A stretch of DNA of 24,145 nucleotides from Actinobacteria bacterium casp-actino8. Its GTDB lineage: Bacteria > Actinomycetota > Acidimicrobiia > Acidimicrobiales > Ilumatobacteraceae. Of this stretch, positions 7,506 through 15,855 are shown one piece after another (the first letter of the stretch is position 1; every line of letters starts with the position of its first letter). Under the pieces are notes generated by a model. That model had not been told where the DNA came from, did no database searches, and saw nothing but the letters and a program-made list of their open reading frames with translations. The DNA is taken from NCBI GenBank assembly GCA_001510455.1, contig LFFH01000010.1, forward strand, positions 1 to 24,145, given 5' to 3'. Made by a program: the position numbers and the translations under genes.

Positions 7506-8384
7506 TCAACGGGAACGCAGGCGCGGGATGAGCAATGGGGTGCGTTCGCAGTACTCCGACCAGCCCGGACGTCGCTCCAGGCTGCGCTTCTCGGCGAAGG
7601 GGATACTGGCGGTGAGGAACATGACGGTCATCGACAGGGCTCCCACACCGGTCCACCACGATCCGGGGTCGGCGGCCAGGGCGAAGAGGAACACCCCCCA
7701 CCACCACAGCATCTCGCCGAGATAGTTCGGGTGACGACTTCTCGACCACAGACCGATGTCGAGAACGTCCCCGGGTCGCTTGGTGCGATTGAAGCGGCGG
7801 AGATCGACGTCGGCGAAGTGCTCGATTGCCGTTCCGGTGAGCGCGACCACCACGGCTACCACGTCGAGAACGTTGAAGGCGCGCCCGGGAATCGAGGCCG
7901 CTGCGACCATCGGGAGTGATCCGAGCGTCACGACGATCAGCGGGAAAAGATGAACCGATGTGAGACTCGTGAGCCAGCGTGGCATCGGAGTATCGCCGTA
8001 CAGTTTCACGTAGCGCCAGTCCTCGTGGTGCAGACCGGGCCAACCGATCGCCCAGTTCGCCGTGAGACGAACGCCCCATGCGAGAGCGCACAAGGCGACG
8101 AGCCAACGTCGTACGTCACTCGTGTCGTCGATCGTGAAGACGAACCAGAAGGCGATCACCGGTGGCAGAACACTCCACCAAGCGTCGAAGGTCGACCCGT
8201 TCCCGACGATCTGGCTCACTACGTAGAGCACGGCCACGGATGCCGCGTAGCCGAGGATCAGATCGCCATAGGGGCCGGACGAAGCCGACGCGACCAGGAG
8301 TGCAACCGCGATGGAAACGACGTAGAGAGCGACGATGAAGGCGAGTGAACGTGAGCGAGACCAGTGGCCGAGTCGGTAGTTCAT
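7506..8384 (-). CDS. DUF1295 / steroid 5-alpha-reductase-like membrane protein
   Basis: 292 aa, with about seven hydrophobic segments. The start at 8384 was chosen because the longer frame (to 8426) would run into the divergent gene's promoter and adds only a hydrophilic leader. Family signs are the STFDAWWSVLPP segment, WGVRLTANW followed by GLHHEDWRY, and the C-terminal hallmark RHPNYLGE (217-224) shared by the DUF1295, steroid 5-alpha-reductase and isoprenylcysteine methyltransferase folds. These bind NAD(P)H or S-adenosylmethionine near that motif; the actual reaction of bacterial DUF1295 proteins is mostly unknown. It may head a minus-strand transcript with the GGDEF gene 44 nt downstream. 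A related protein sits across the divergent acyltransferase gene at 9414. Confidence 0.88.
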   Translation of the reverse strand: MNYRLGHWSRSRSLAFIVALYVVSIAVALLVASASSGPYGDLILGYAASVAVLYVVSQIVGNGSTFDAWWSVLPPVIAFWFVFTIDDTSDVRRWLVALCALAWGVRLTANWAIGWPGLHHEDWRYVKLYGDTPMPRWLTSLTSVHLFPLIVVTLGSLPMVAAASIPGRAFNVLDVVAVVVALTGTAIEHFADVDLRRFNRTKRPGDVLDIGLWSRSRHPNYLGEMLWWWGVFLFALAADPGSWWTGVGALSMTVMFLTASIPFAEKRSLERRPGWSEYCERTPLLIPRLRSR

Positions 8385-8416
8385 GCCCTCATCATGACCC
8401 AGGTATCCCGGGGCTC

Positions 8417-8422
8417 TACGAT
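8417..8422 (+). promoter_or_regulatory. Candidate -10 box of a leaderless promoter for the acyltransferase
   Basis: TACGAT lies 6 nt before the ATG at 8429, and no ribosome-binding site precedes that ATG. The divergent gap of 44 bp is too short for long leaders on both sides, which fits leaderless initiation. Confidence 0.5.
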
Positions 8423-8428
8423 TCATTC

Positions 8429-9421
8429 ATGGGGCGGAGGTGGAAGAGCATTCCGGGTCTGATCCTGGGCGCAGTCGTGCTCGTGGGCTCGATTCCGCTC
8501 TGGTTGCCCATCGCCCTCGTGCTCGACCTGGTGAGAAGAAAGTTTCGTTGTCCGACCGCTCGTCTCTTGTGTTTCGCCGTGATGTGGGCCTGGATCGAAG
8601 TCGCAGGTGTCGTCGCCTCGGGTCTTTTCTGGGTGGCTGGCCAACGTCGAAATCATCGAATCCACTATTCACTCCAACGATGGTGGGCGGCGCGACTGAT
8701 GACGGCACTGAAGTTGACGACGGGACTCACTTTGCAAGTCGAAGGAGTCGACGCACTTCGGCCCGGCCCGGTCATGTTGTTCGCTCGACATGCGAGTCTC
8801 GCTGACTCTCTGGTTTCGGCATTCGTCACCACATCGTTGGCTCGACTGAATCCGCGCTACGTCCTGAAGAAGGAATTACTGATCGATCCGTGCCTCGACG
8901 TGGTGGGTAATCGACTCCCGAATCACTTTCTCGATCGTGAAGCAGCCGACAGCGCGCCAGAACTACAAGCGCTCGAAGATCTGGTGGCGCCACTCGATGC
9001 GCAGGGGGTCGGTGTCATCTTCCCGGAAGGCACTCGGGCCAATCCGAAGAAGCAGGAACGCTCTTTGCAAAGGATCGCCACGACGTTCCCGGTGCGGGCC
9101 GAACGCCTGCAACATCTGAAGCATCTCCTCCCGCCACGAACCGCTGGTGCGGCGGCGATGTTGCGGGGTCATCCCACCGCCGACGTGGTGATGGCATGGC
9201 ACGTCGGTTTCGAGGGTCTCGACACGTTCGGTGGAATCCTGCGCGCGATCGAACGTCGAGTGGCTCCGATCCGACTCTCGTTGAGACGTGTCGACCGACG
9301 TACGATTCCGCAATCGAAGGTCGATGACATGGAAGCATTCGTGCAGTGGATCGATTCCGAGTGGCTGCGTATGGACCGAGAGGTCGACCTGGCTCTGAGT
9401 GAGAGGAATTCCGGTGGGTGA
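8429..9421 (+). CDS. PlsC-like lysophospholipid / 1-acyl-glycerol-3-phosphate acyltransferase
   Basis: 330 aa. The ATG at 8429 was chosen because a longer frame would encode an unconvincing leader overlapping the divergent gene. Two N-terminal membrane segments (about 10-32 and 46-70) anchor the protein. The catalytic domain shows the H-x4-D motif in RHASLAD (H121, D126) and the substrate phosphate motif FPEGTR (198-203), both diagnostic of the PlsC acyltransferase superfamily. It is longer than housekeeping PlsC (about 240 aa) and has an extended C-terminal part, so it may act on another lysolipid or alcohol. It is followed, with an 8-nt overlap, by a DUF1295 membrane protein, suggesting a joint role in lipid modification at the inner membrane. 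Confidence 0.88.
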   Translation: MGRRWKSIPGLILGAVVLVGSIPLWLPIALVLDLVRRKFRCPTARLLCFAVMWAWIEVAGVVASGLFWVAGQRRNHRIHYSLQRWWAARLMTALKLTTGLTLQVEGVDALRPGPVMLFARHASLADSLVSAFVTTSLARLNPRYVLKKELLIDPCLDVVGNRLPNHFLDREAADSAPELQALEDLVAPLDAQGVGVIFPEGTRANPKKQERSLQRIATTFPVRAERLQHLKHLLPPRTAGAAAMLRGHPTADVVMAWHVGFEGLDTFGGILRAIERRVAPIRLSLRRVDRRTIPQSKVDDMEAFVQWIDSEWLRMDREVDLALSERNSGG

Positions 9422-10190
9422 CGTGATGTTGTGGTCCGCAGTGGCCATTGCCGTCCTGATGGTGTCGACGTGGGTCTTGAGCGTTCTGATCAAGAATGCG
9501 TCGATCGTCGACATCGTGTGGGGACTCGGTTTCGTCGTGGTTGCGTGGGTTGCTCGTGCCGTCGGTGACGGTGACGACACCCGTCAGTGGCTGCTCACGA
9601 TCATGACGAGTGTGTGGGGTGTCCGCCTCGGCGGTTATCTCTTCTGGCGCAACACCGGCCACGGAGAGGACTATCGCTACCGCGCCATGCGCAAGCACTG
9701 GGGACACCGCTTCCCGATCATCAGCCTCGTGACCGTGTTCGGTCTGCAAGGGACGCTCATGTGGATCGTGAGTCTCGGTGTGCAGTTGGGCCAGGACGAT
9801 GCGACGCCGACAGTGGGTGTTCTCGCCTATGTGGGAATCGCCGTGTATCTCGTCGGTTTGTTCTTCGAGGTCGTCGGTGACGCGCAGTTGTCACGGTTCA
9901 AGGCCGATCCGACATCGGCCGGGAAAGTGATGGATCGTGGCTTGTGGCGATTCACCAGACACCCCAATTACTTCGGTGACGCGTGCGTGTGGTGGGGTCT
10001 GGCTCTGGTGGCCGCCGAAACCGGCAGTGGAGCCTGGGGCCTGCTCGGAGCCGTCGTGATGACCGTTCTTCTGCGTCGAGTCTCGGGCGTGACCCTCCTC
10101 GAGCGGTCGCTTCGCAAGCGTCGTGAGGGCTACGAGCAGTACATCGCCCGCACGAGCCCGTTCATTCCTCGCCCACCGAAGAAGATCTGA
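9414..10190 (+). CDS. DUF1295 family membrane protein (second copy)
   Basis: 258 aa with a GTG start. GTG at 9414 was chosen because AGAGGA lies at proper spacing upstream; GTG 9399, GTG 9423 and ATG 9426 are alternatives. It overlaps the acyltransferase stop by 8 nt, so translation is likely coupled. About six to seven membrane segments are present. Motifs are NASIVDIVWGLGF near the N-terminus, WGVRLGGYLFWRN followed by GEDYRYRAMR, and RHPNYFGD (182-189), the best-known mark of the DUF1295/steroid 5-alpha-reductase-like fold. The C-terminal GYEQYIARTSPFIP is also typical. It is distantly similar to the protein at 7506-8384, sharing the same order of motifs. The reaction is unknown; reduction or methylation of a lipid substrate is plausible given the neighbour. 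Confidence 0.9.
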   Translation: MGDVMLWSAVAIAVLMVSTWVLSVLIKNASIVDIVWGLGFVVVAWVARAVGDGDDTRQWLLTIMTSVWGVRLGGYLFWRNTGHGEDYRYRAMRKHWGHRFPIISLVTVFGLQGTLMWIVSLGVQLGQDDATPTVGVLAYVGIAVYLVGLFFEVVGDAQLSRFKADPTSAGKVMDRGLWRFTRHPNYFGDACVWWGLALVAAETGSGAWGLLGAVVMTVLLRRVSGVTLLERSLRKRREGYEQYIARTSPFIPRPPKKI

Positions 10191-10206
10191 GTCCCGCGTC
10201 GCCCTC

Positions 10207-10212
10207 TAGGGT
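10207..10212 (+). promoter_or_regulatory. Candidate -10 box of a leaderless promoter for the YczE-like gene
   Basis: TAGGGT lies 6 nt before the GTG at 10219. The same hexamer and spacing occur before the M20 amidohydrolase on the other strand. No ribosome-binding site is present, and the box lies just after the preceding gene's stop. Confidence 0.55.
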
Positions 10213-10218
10213 GGCCAA

Positions 10219-10866
10219 GTGAACATGACGAGTCCCCCGATCGTCGCGCGAACCGTCGCTTTTCGCGCCGTGTCCCTTTTCGTCGCCGTGGCTTCGGTGG
10301 GTGTCGGTATCGCCCTGATGGTGACGGCCGATCTCGGTGTGGCCCCGGCCGATGTGCTGAGTACCGGCGGTGCCGATCGACTCGGGATCGGTGTCGGAAC
10401 CATGGGTTGGATCTCGGGCGCTGTGATCACTTCGGTGGCGTGGATCATGGGCCGTCGTCCTCAATGGGGGACGCTGTGGGGAACGTTCGTGGTCGGACTC
10501 TCGGTCAACGTGTCGTTGGGACTGTTGTCGGAGACCGACTCGATGGTCTGGCGGATCGTGATGTTCGTAATCGGACTCTCGATCATCTACCTCGGCATCA
10601 CCGTGGGTGTCTCGACCATGCTCGGCACCGGTCCGATCGAACTTCTGATGCTCGCTCTGACCGATCGCGGTGCGTCGGTTCAGATGTCGCGCTGGGGAAT
10701 CGAAGCGCTGATTCTCGGGATCGGCGCCGCGCTGGGTGGTCAGGTCGGAGTGGGGACGGTGGTCTTCGTGGTGCTGGCTGGCCCGGTTCTGGCGCGCACT
10801 CTGCCCCCGGTGGTTCGTTTCATGGGAACGACGGTGCTCGATCGACCGATCCCCATCGAGCGCTGA
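10219..10866 (+). CDS. YczE/YyaS/YitT-family integral membrane protein
   Basis: 215 aa. The start is GTG 10219, with an in-frame ATG two codons later; the promoter spacing favours the GTG. Five or so hydrophobic segments are visible. The first helix leads into GIALMVTADLGVAPADVLSTG, a feature of the YczE/YyaS/YitT group, where a glycine-rich loop precedes a Pro-containing stretch. A similar element recurs as YLGITVGVSTMLGTGPIELLML in the second half, indicating an internal pseudo-repeat. The function of this family is not established; some members lie beside regulators or transporters. It ends 3 nt before the stop of the convergent CoA-transferase gene. The family call is good; the role is unknown. 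Confidence 0.82.
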   Translation: MNMTSPPIVARTVAFRAVSLFVAVASVGVGIALMVTADLGVAPADVLSTGGADRLGIGVGTMGWISGAVITSVAWIMGRRPQWGTLWGTFVVGLSVNVSLGLLSETDSMVWRIVMFVIGLSIIYLGITVGVSTMLGTGPIELLMLALTDRGASVQMSRWGIEALILGIGAALGGQVGVGTVVFVVLAGPVLARTLPPVVRFMGTTVLDRPIPIER

Positions 10867-10869
10867 CCA

Positions 10870-12102
10870 TCAGCTGGGGCGCGGTAGGCGGCTCGACAGA
10901 ACGTCACGTCGCTCGAGATCGTCGACTTCGTCATCGGACAGGTCGAGAAATTCCTTCAGGACCTCTCGATTGTCCTCGCCTCGATAACGGGGTGAGCCCA
11001 TGTCACCGAGTTCGGCATCGGTGAAGTGCCATGGTGGACGCGGAACGCGAACGAATCCTCCGACACGATCGGGTACTTCGGTGATTGCGTCCCTGGCTTC
11101 GGCCCACGACGATTCGGCGAGTTCGCGAGTGGATCGTACGACTCCGACGGCGAGTCCGAGGGCAGCACAGATCTCTTCGAAAGTGGGGGCATCGGGAACA
11201 CTTCGTGCCCAGTCGATCATCTCGGCGCGAAGTGAGTCGAAGTTGGCGAGTCGCGTGCTGACTTCGACGAACCGTGGATCATCGAGAAGGTGAGGACGAT
11301 TCATCGCTTTCACCATGATTTCGAAGGTTCCGCGTTCGGCGGGATGTCCGCTGATCACGACGACGGTGCCGTCGGCAACCGACAGGATCGGATAGTCGCC
11401 CGGGCGAAACGAACGAATCCACTGTGGATCGATCGGTCCGTCGAACAATTGATCATGGGCGTGTTCGTTCACGTAGAGCATCGTCTCGGCCATCGAGACG
11501 TCGATCCGGTCTCCTTTTCCGGTCCTTTCCCGGCGTAGGAGTGCGGCCAGAATCGCCGTGGTCGTCTCGAGAGCCGTGTAGGTATCGGCATGTGACCACG
11601 GATCATTCACGAAGTGACCGCTCGACTCACCCTGCATCCGTGTGAATCCGCTCTCGGCACCGATCACGGTGGCGTAGGCACGGCGATGCATCCAGGGTCC
11701 GTCGGCTCCGTATCCCGAGATCGACGCGTAGACGAGGCGAGGATTTCGAGCTCGTAACACCTCCGGTCCGAGACCCAGGCGGTCCATGACCCCGGCTCGA
11801 TAGTTCTCGACGACCACATCACTCACCTCGGCCAGACGGATCAACAGGTCGGCCCCTGTCGGTGTCGCCAGATCGATGCTCATACATCTCTTGCCCGAGT
11901 TCTGCTGAACGAAATAGGTGGCGAGAGATCCGACGCGAGGGCTGGAGAAGCGAGTCAGATCGCCGTCGGGGGGTTCGATCTTCACGACGTCGGCTCCGAG
12001 ATCGACGAGCATGCGTCCGCAATGTGGTCCGGCCAGCACCCTCGTGAGATCGAGGACGCGAACACCTGCGAGTGGCGAACGATCACTCGACGTGGACGAC
12101 AT
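10870..12102 (-). CDS. Class III (CaiB/BaiF-type) acyl-CoA transferase
   Basis: 410 aa. The ATG at 12102 was chosen because the protein then begins with a short Ser-rich leader before LAGVRVLDLTRVLAGP, the standard first strand; a longer frame to 12174 would overlap the divergent gene's start. Family marks are DLGADVVKIEPP (35-45), ENYRAGVMDRLGLG (99-112), SGYGADGPW, and DTYTALETTTAILAALLRR, where D173 is at the position of the catalytic Asp that forms the acyl-aspartyl intermediate. The later segment TGKGDRIDVSMAETML is also typical. It would move CoA between carboxylic acids or carnitine-like substrates. CATCAT 6 nt upstream may be a weak -10 box. It is divergent from a cyclase-SDR pair, which suggests a common catabolic pathway. 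Confidence 0.93.
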   Translation of the reverse strand: MSSTSSDRSPLAGVRVLDLTRVLAGPHCGRMLVDLGADVVKIEPPDGDLTRFSSPRVGSLATYFVQQNSGKRCMSIDLATPTGADLLIRLAEVSDVVVENYRAGVMDRLGLGPEVLRARNPRLVYASISGYGADGPWMHRRAYATVIGAESGFTRMQGESSGHFVNDPWSHADTYTALETTTAILAALLRRERTGKGDRIDVSMAETMLYVNEHAHDQLFDGPIDPQWIRSFRPGDYPILSVADGTVVVISGHPAERGTFEIMVKAMNRPHLLDDPRFVEVSTRLANFDSLRAEMIDWARSVPDAPTFEEICAALGLAVGVVRSTRELAESSWAEARDAITEVPDRVGGFVRVPRPPWHFTDAELGDMGSPRYRGEDNREVLKEFLDLSDDEVDDLERRDVLSSRLPRPS

Positions 12103-12160
12103 GTCGCCATGATGCCGGTTCGGACGAGCGATGGTGGAATCGGTGCCGCCGACATGGTTG

Positions 12161-12166
12161 TACGGT
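12161..12166 (+). promoter_or_regulatory. Candidate -10 box of a leaderless promoter for the cyclase gene
   Basis: TACGGT lies exactly 6 nt before the ATG at 12173. No ribosome-binding site is evident. The gap to the divergent CoA-transferase start is 70 bp, so both promoters share this short region. Confidence 0.55.
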
Positions 12167-12172
12167 CGAGGC

Positions 12173-13189
12173 ATGTCGACTCACTCGTCTCTTCCCGACT
12201 ACGACGAACTCCCCGTACGGGCCGGTCTTCCGGTGAGTTGGGACGTGTGGTCAGGAGCCGACGGCCCGTTGTTCGGGTGCCTCAACATGCTCACCCCCGA
12301 ACGAGTGGTGGAGGCAGCCGGTCTGGTGCGGGAGGGAAAGGTGTTCGCTCTGAATTGGAGCATGGGTCTTCCCGACCCACCTCTGTTCGGACGTCAGCCT
12401 TTTCGCCACGAGGTGACCGGCGGTGAGACGAGTACGAGTCATGACGACGTTCTTCACGACTGGAACACACAGTCGAGTAGTCAGTGGGACGGATTCCGCC
12501 ACATCCGAAATCATGCGGCGGCGACTGCGGCCGATGTGGAGGGGACGGGTCATTTCGGTGGTGTCGACGATCACGAGCACGGAATCGACCATTGGGCCGG
12601 GCGGGGCATCGTCGGTCGTGCAGTTCTGGCGGATCTGGGTCGCTGGCGGGCGTTCATCGGTCGTCCGATTCGTTGCGACGACGCCGATCCGATCGACCCT
12701 CACGAGATCATCGAATGTCTGACGGCTCAGGGAACGAGTCTTCAGGAGGGTGACGTCCTCCTGCTCCGATTCGGGTGGATCGAATGGTACGAGAGTCAGA
12801 GTGCCGACGTTCGTCGCCGAATCGCCGGGATCGACTCGTTGCGAACACCGGGTCTGCGTCCGGGTGAGGAGTTGGCCCGGACGCTCTGGAATCTGCACGT
12901 CGCGGCCGTCGGGTGCGACAACCCTGCGGTCGAGGTGTGGCCGCCGGGAGCGGTCAGTTCACCCGAGCACGAAGCAGCCGTGCGATCCGACCGCGCGCGA
13001 CTCCACGAGATCTTCACGCACACACTGCTTCTCCCGATGCTCGGGATTCCTCTCGGTGAGATGTGGAATCTCGATGCCCTCGCGTCCCATTGCGCGGCGA
13101 CCGGACGCTACGAAAGTTTCTTCGTCTCGGCTCCTCTCAACCTCCCTCGTGGTGTGGCGAGTCCTCCCAACGCTCTCGCCATCGTGTGA
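12173..13189 (+). CDS. Cyclase-family (kynurenine formamidase-like) metal-dependent hydrolase
   Basis: 338 aa. The ATG at 12173 was chosen from the -10 spacing and because the residues then fit family length. It belongs to the large-type members of the Cyclase family (PF04199-like). The region SSQWDGFRHIRNHA replaces the HxGTHxDxPxH motif of small formamidases, as is usual for this subgroup. It is followed by HEHGIDHWAGRGIVGRAVLADL and later GDVLLLRFGWIEWY and AAVGCDNPAVEVWPP, all recognisable parts of this subgroup. The protein is soluble and likely hydrolyses an amide, lactone or ester, with a metal bound by His and Asp residues. The SDR gene begins 28 nt downstream and the CoA-transferase is divergent, so a shared degradation route is likely; the substrate is unknown. 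Confidence 0.87.
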   Translation: MSTHSSLPDYDELPVRAGLPVSWDVWSGADGPLFGCLNMLTPERVVEAAGLVREGKVFALNWSMGLPDPPLFGRQPFRHEVTGGETSTSHDDVLHDWNTQSSSQWDGFRHIRNHAAATAADVEGTGHFGGVDDHEHGIDHWAGRGIVGRAVLADLGRWRAFIGRPIRCDDADPIDPHEIIECLTAQGTSLQEGDVLLLRFGWIEWYESQSADVRRRIAGIDSLRTPGLRPGEELARTLWNLHVAAVGCDNPAVEVWPPGAVSSPEHEAAVRSDRARLHEIFTHTLLLPMLGIPLGEMWNLDALASHCAATGRYESFFVSAPLNLPRGVASPPNALAIV

Positions 13190-13217
13190 TCATCGATCGG
13201 TGTGGCAGGATCGCTTC

Positions 13218-14057
13218 ATGACGCGACCCGACAATCCTCTCGCCGGCCAACTCGCTCTCGTGACCGGAGGTGGATCCGGCATCGGACTCGGGTGCGCCCG
13301 GGAACTCGTACGCGATGGCGCGAGTGTGATGTTGGCGGCGCGCAACGTCGATCGTCTGAAGTCGGCGGCCGATGAACTCCGCGCTGTCGCTTCGGGAGAC
13401 GCGGTCGTCCACGTGCAGGCGTGTGACGTCACGTCGGAGACGAGTGTCGCCGAGACGTGTGCAGCGGCGGAGGAGGCCGGCCGGCTCTCGATGGTTGTGG
13501 CCAACGCCGGATTCGGCACCGGTGGTCCGATTCACCTGACCTCACTCGACGACTGGGAGGGGATCCTTCGTACCAACCTCACGGGGGCATTTCTCACCAT
13601 CAAGCATTCGGTACCGATCCTTTCGGCCAACGGTGGGGGTTCGATCGTCGCCATTTCGTCGATCGCCGGAGTTGCGACACATCGGTTCATGACTCCTTAC
13701 GACGTGTCGAAGGCGGGTCTCGAGATGCTCGTTCGGCAGACGGCCGACGAACTGGGTTGTCGCAACATTCGCGCCAATGCGGTGCGACCGGGTCTGGTCC
13801 CCACCGATGCGACCGAAGGACTCATGAGCCTCGACACCATCGTCGAGGACTACATGCAACAGATGCCCCTCGGGCGTGTGGGAACCACCGAGGACATCGG
13901 ACAACTCGTGCGCTTTCTGCTCGGTCCGGAAAGTTCATGGATCACCGGTACGTGCATCAGCATCGACGGGGGTCATCATCTGCGTCGCGGTCCGAACATC
14001 GAGCCGGCCATGGAAATGGTGCTCGGCGACCAGAGGTATCCAGCCGGCCCGGCTTGA
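13218..14057 (+). CDS. Short-chain dehydrogenase/reductase (SDR)
   Basis: 279 aa. The classical SDR layout is complete: cofactor loop TGGGSGIG (16-23), NAG in VVANAGFG (about 96-98), Asn120 in RTNLTGAF, Ser in AISSIAG (147-148), and the catalytic Y161-x3-K165 in YDVSK. The C-terminal WITGTCISIDGGHH is the standard SDR ending. The first basic residue after the glycine loop is Arg in AARNVDRL, which hints at NADP(H). It should oxidise an alcohol or reduce a ketone. It follows the cyclase gene by 28 nt; CAGGAT 6 nt upstream could be a weak internal -10 box. It converges on the M20 gene with a 17-nt gap. Confidence 0.93.
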   Translation: MTRPDNPLAGQLALVTGGGSGIGLGCARELVRDGASVMLAARNVDRLKSAADELRAVASGDAVVHVQACDVTSETSVAETCAAAEEAGRLSMVVANAGFGTGGPIHLTSLDDWEGILRTNLTGAFLTIKHSVPILSANGGGSIVAISSIAGVATHRFMTPYDVSKAGLEMLVRQTADELGCRNIRANAVRPGLVPTDATEGLMSLDTIVEDYMQQMPLGRVGTTEDIGQLVRFLLGPESSWITGTCISIDGGHHLRRGPNIEPAMEMVLGDQRYPAGPA

Positions 14058-14074
14058 TCGGGCGTCGTTGGTCG

Positions 14075-15304
14075 TCAGGCCGGTTGCAGATGTCGTAGCG
14101 CCGCGGCGCTATAGAGGGCGATGCCCGTCGACATGGCATCTTCGTCGTAGAAGACGCGATTCGAATGATTCGGTGCGGCGGCGGCTGGATTGCGGTCGTG
14201 GGGAGTCGCACCCAGGAACACCATGGCGCCCGGGATTCGTTCGAGAACGACTCCGAAGTCCTCGGCGCCCATCACCGGATTGGGTAGTTCGATGAACCGA
14301 TCGTGACCCACGACGTCGCGCACGAGTCCGGCGGCTATCGACGCGTAGTCGTGATCGTTGACGGTGACGTCGTAGCCGATGTGGAGATCGATCTCGACCT
14401 GTAGATCGTGGGCTTTGGCGATTCCTTCGGCAACTCTCTTGATTCCGTCGTGGACGGCGCTTCGAGTCGTCTCACTGATCGCTCGAATCGTTCCACCGAT
14501 CTCGGCCACTTCCGGAATGACGTTGAAGGCGGTTCCAGCACGCAGTTGAGTCACCGAGAGAACCGAGGGATTGAACACGTTGATTCGGCGCGTGATCATC
14601 GACTGCAGTGCCTGGACCAACTCACAGGCAGCAGGAACTGGATCGAGAGCGCGGAAGGGCTCGCTCCCGTGGCCACCCTTTCCGACCAGACGAATCGAAA
14701 AGGAGTCGCTCGATGCCATGAGAGGACCACCGCGCGAACTGACGAATCCGGTGGGAAGTGACGAAGTGGTGTGGATGGCGAAAGCACCGGTGATCGGAGA
14801 GTCGATTCCCGACGTCAGTGGAGCGAGATCGAACAACCCTTCGTCGATCATGTGCTGTGCACCGTGGTGACCCTCTTCTCCGGGTTGGAACATGAAGAGC
14901 ACCCGTCCGTGAATGTCGGATCGGTGTTGCGCGAGCAATCGTGCTGCGCCCACCAGCATCGCGACATGGGTGTCGTGACCGCAGGCGTGCATCGCTCCGT
15001 CGACGCGTGATGCGAAGTCGAGCCCGGTGTCTTCGGGCATGGGGAGGGCGTCCATGTCTCCTCGAAGCAGCATGGTCGGACCGGGGTGATCCCCTTCGAG
15101 CGTGGCGGCGACACCGGACGTGGTCTCGTGAAGGGTGATGCCGAGCGGGAGACCTTCAAGTGCCTCGAGCACGTTGTTGCGAGTGACCGGAAGGTGATTG
15201 CCGATCTCGGGCCATTCGTGAAGAGTGCGTCGGAGTGCGACGGCGCCGCTCTGGTGGTCGAGTGCCTCCTCGGCGAGTCGGGACAGGACCTCGGGTTCGC
15301 TCAT
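14075..15304 (-). CDS. M20 family amidohydrolase (hippurate / IAA-amino acid hydrolase type)
   Basis: 409 aa. The M20D layout is evident: LRRTLHEWPEIG near residue 25, LRGDMDALPMPE (80-91), the metal-binding HACGHDTHVAML (C108, H110), PGEEGHHGA with Glu143/144, and a C-terminal GAEDFGVVLERIPGAMVFLG. The dimerisation domain lies at about 190-310. These enzymes release an amino acid or amine from N-acyl or N-aryl conjugates in the cytoplasm using two divalent metals. No signal peptide is present. The ATG at 15304 is 6 nt after a TAGGGT box, giving a strong case for leaderless initiation. It is divergent from the Nudix gene with a gap of only 35 bp. Confidence 0.93.
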   Translation of the reverse strand: MSEPEVLSRLAEEALDHQSGAVALRRTLHEWPEIGNHLPVTRNNVLEALEGLPLGITLHETTSGVAATLEGDHPGPTMLLRGDMDALPMPEDTGLDFASRVDGAMHACGHDTHVAMLVGAARLLAQHRSDIHGRVLFMFQPGEEGHHGAQHMIDEGLFDLAPLTSGIDSPITGAFAIHTTSSLPTGFVSSRGGPLMASSDSFSIRLVGKGGHGSEPFRALDPVPAACELVQALQSMITRRINVFNPSVLSVTQLRAGTAFNVIPEVAEIGGTIRAISETTRSAVHDGIKRVAEGIAKAHDLQVEIDLHIGYDVTVNDHDYASIAAGLVRDVVGHDRFIELPNPVMGAEDFGVVLERIPGAMVFLGATPHDRNPAAAAPNHSNRVFYDEDAMSTGIALYSAAALRHLQPA

Positions 15305-15310
15305 GGCGTC

Positions 15311-15316
15311 ACCCTA
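15311..15316 (-). promoter_or_regulatory. Candidate -10 box of a leaderless promoter for the M20 gene
   Basis: On the minus strand TAGGGT lies exactly 6 nt before the ATG at 15304, with no ribosome-binding site. It is the same hexamer and spacing as at 10207-10212. Confidence 0.6.
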
Positions 15317-15339
15317 GACGTGCGTGGAAGAGTGGTTCG

Positions 15340-15855
15340 ATGGTGGACGAAAGGGTCGACGAAATGGTGGACGTGGTCGACGAACACGACCAGGTCCTAC
15401 GTTCGGTACCTCGGGCCGAGATGCGCCGTGATCGCCTGCGTCATCGGGCGGTGTTCGTAGCGATCAGCGACGGAAACGATCGGTTGCTCGTTCACCGTCG
15501 GGCTCTCACCAAGGACGTCTGGCCGGGCTGGCTCGACATCGCCGTCGGGGGAGTGGTCTCGGCCGGAGAGTCGTACGACCGAGCCGCCGAGCGCGAACTC
15601 GCCGAAGAAGTGGGGGTGTCGGGGACGGTCGTGGTCGCTCTCGACGGTGGTGTGGCCCAAGCGTTCGACGACGACGTGGTGTCACTCATGGGGCGTTGCT
15701 TCCAGGTCACGACACCAGGACCGTTCGTCTTCTCGGACGGTGAGGTGAGCGAGGCCTGGTGGGTGACGAGAGCCGAATTCGAGAGTCTGCGGCTCGAGGA
15801 GCGCTTCCTCCCCGACTCCCTGGACCTCCTTCTCCCCCTCCTCCAAAACTGGTGA
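15340..15855 (+). CDS. Nudix hydrolase, IDI/YfcD-like
   Basis: 171 aa. A full Nudix box G-x5-E-x7-REL-x-EE-x-GV spans G71 to V93. The N-terminal VVDEHDQVLRSVPRAEMRRDRLRHRAVFV and WPGWLDIAVGG are like the isopentenyl-diphosphate isomerase/YfcD branch of Nudix proteins. The box is intact, so it should hydrolyse a nucleoside diphosphate-linked or related substrate; the exact one is unknown. The ATG at 15340 has GGAAGAG about 7 nt upstream. ATG 15364, preceded by AAGGG, is an equally possible start and would remove eight residues of a repetitive VDE-rich leader. The gene is followed at once by a long inverted repeat that may end its transcript. Confidence 0.9.
   Translation: MVDERVDEMVDVVDEHDQVLRSVPRAEMRRDRLRHRAVFVAISDGNDRLLVHRRALTKDVWPGWLDIAVGGVVSAGESYDRAAERELAEEVGVSGTVVVALDGGVAQAFDDDVVSLMGRCFQVTTPGPFVFSDGEVSEAWWVTRAEFESLRLEERFLPDSLDLLLPLLQNW

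Noticed and set aside
12750..13217. N-terminal extension of the SDR protein into the cyclase gene
   Set aside because: The SDR fold starts right after ATG 13218; the upstream part is an out-of-frame reading of the cyclase gene.
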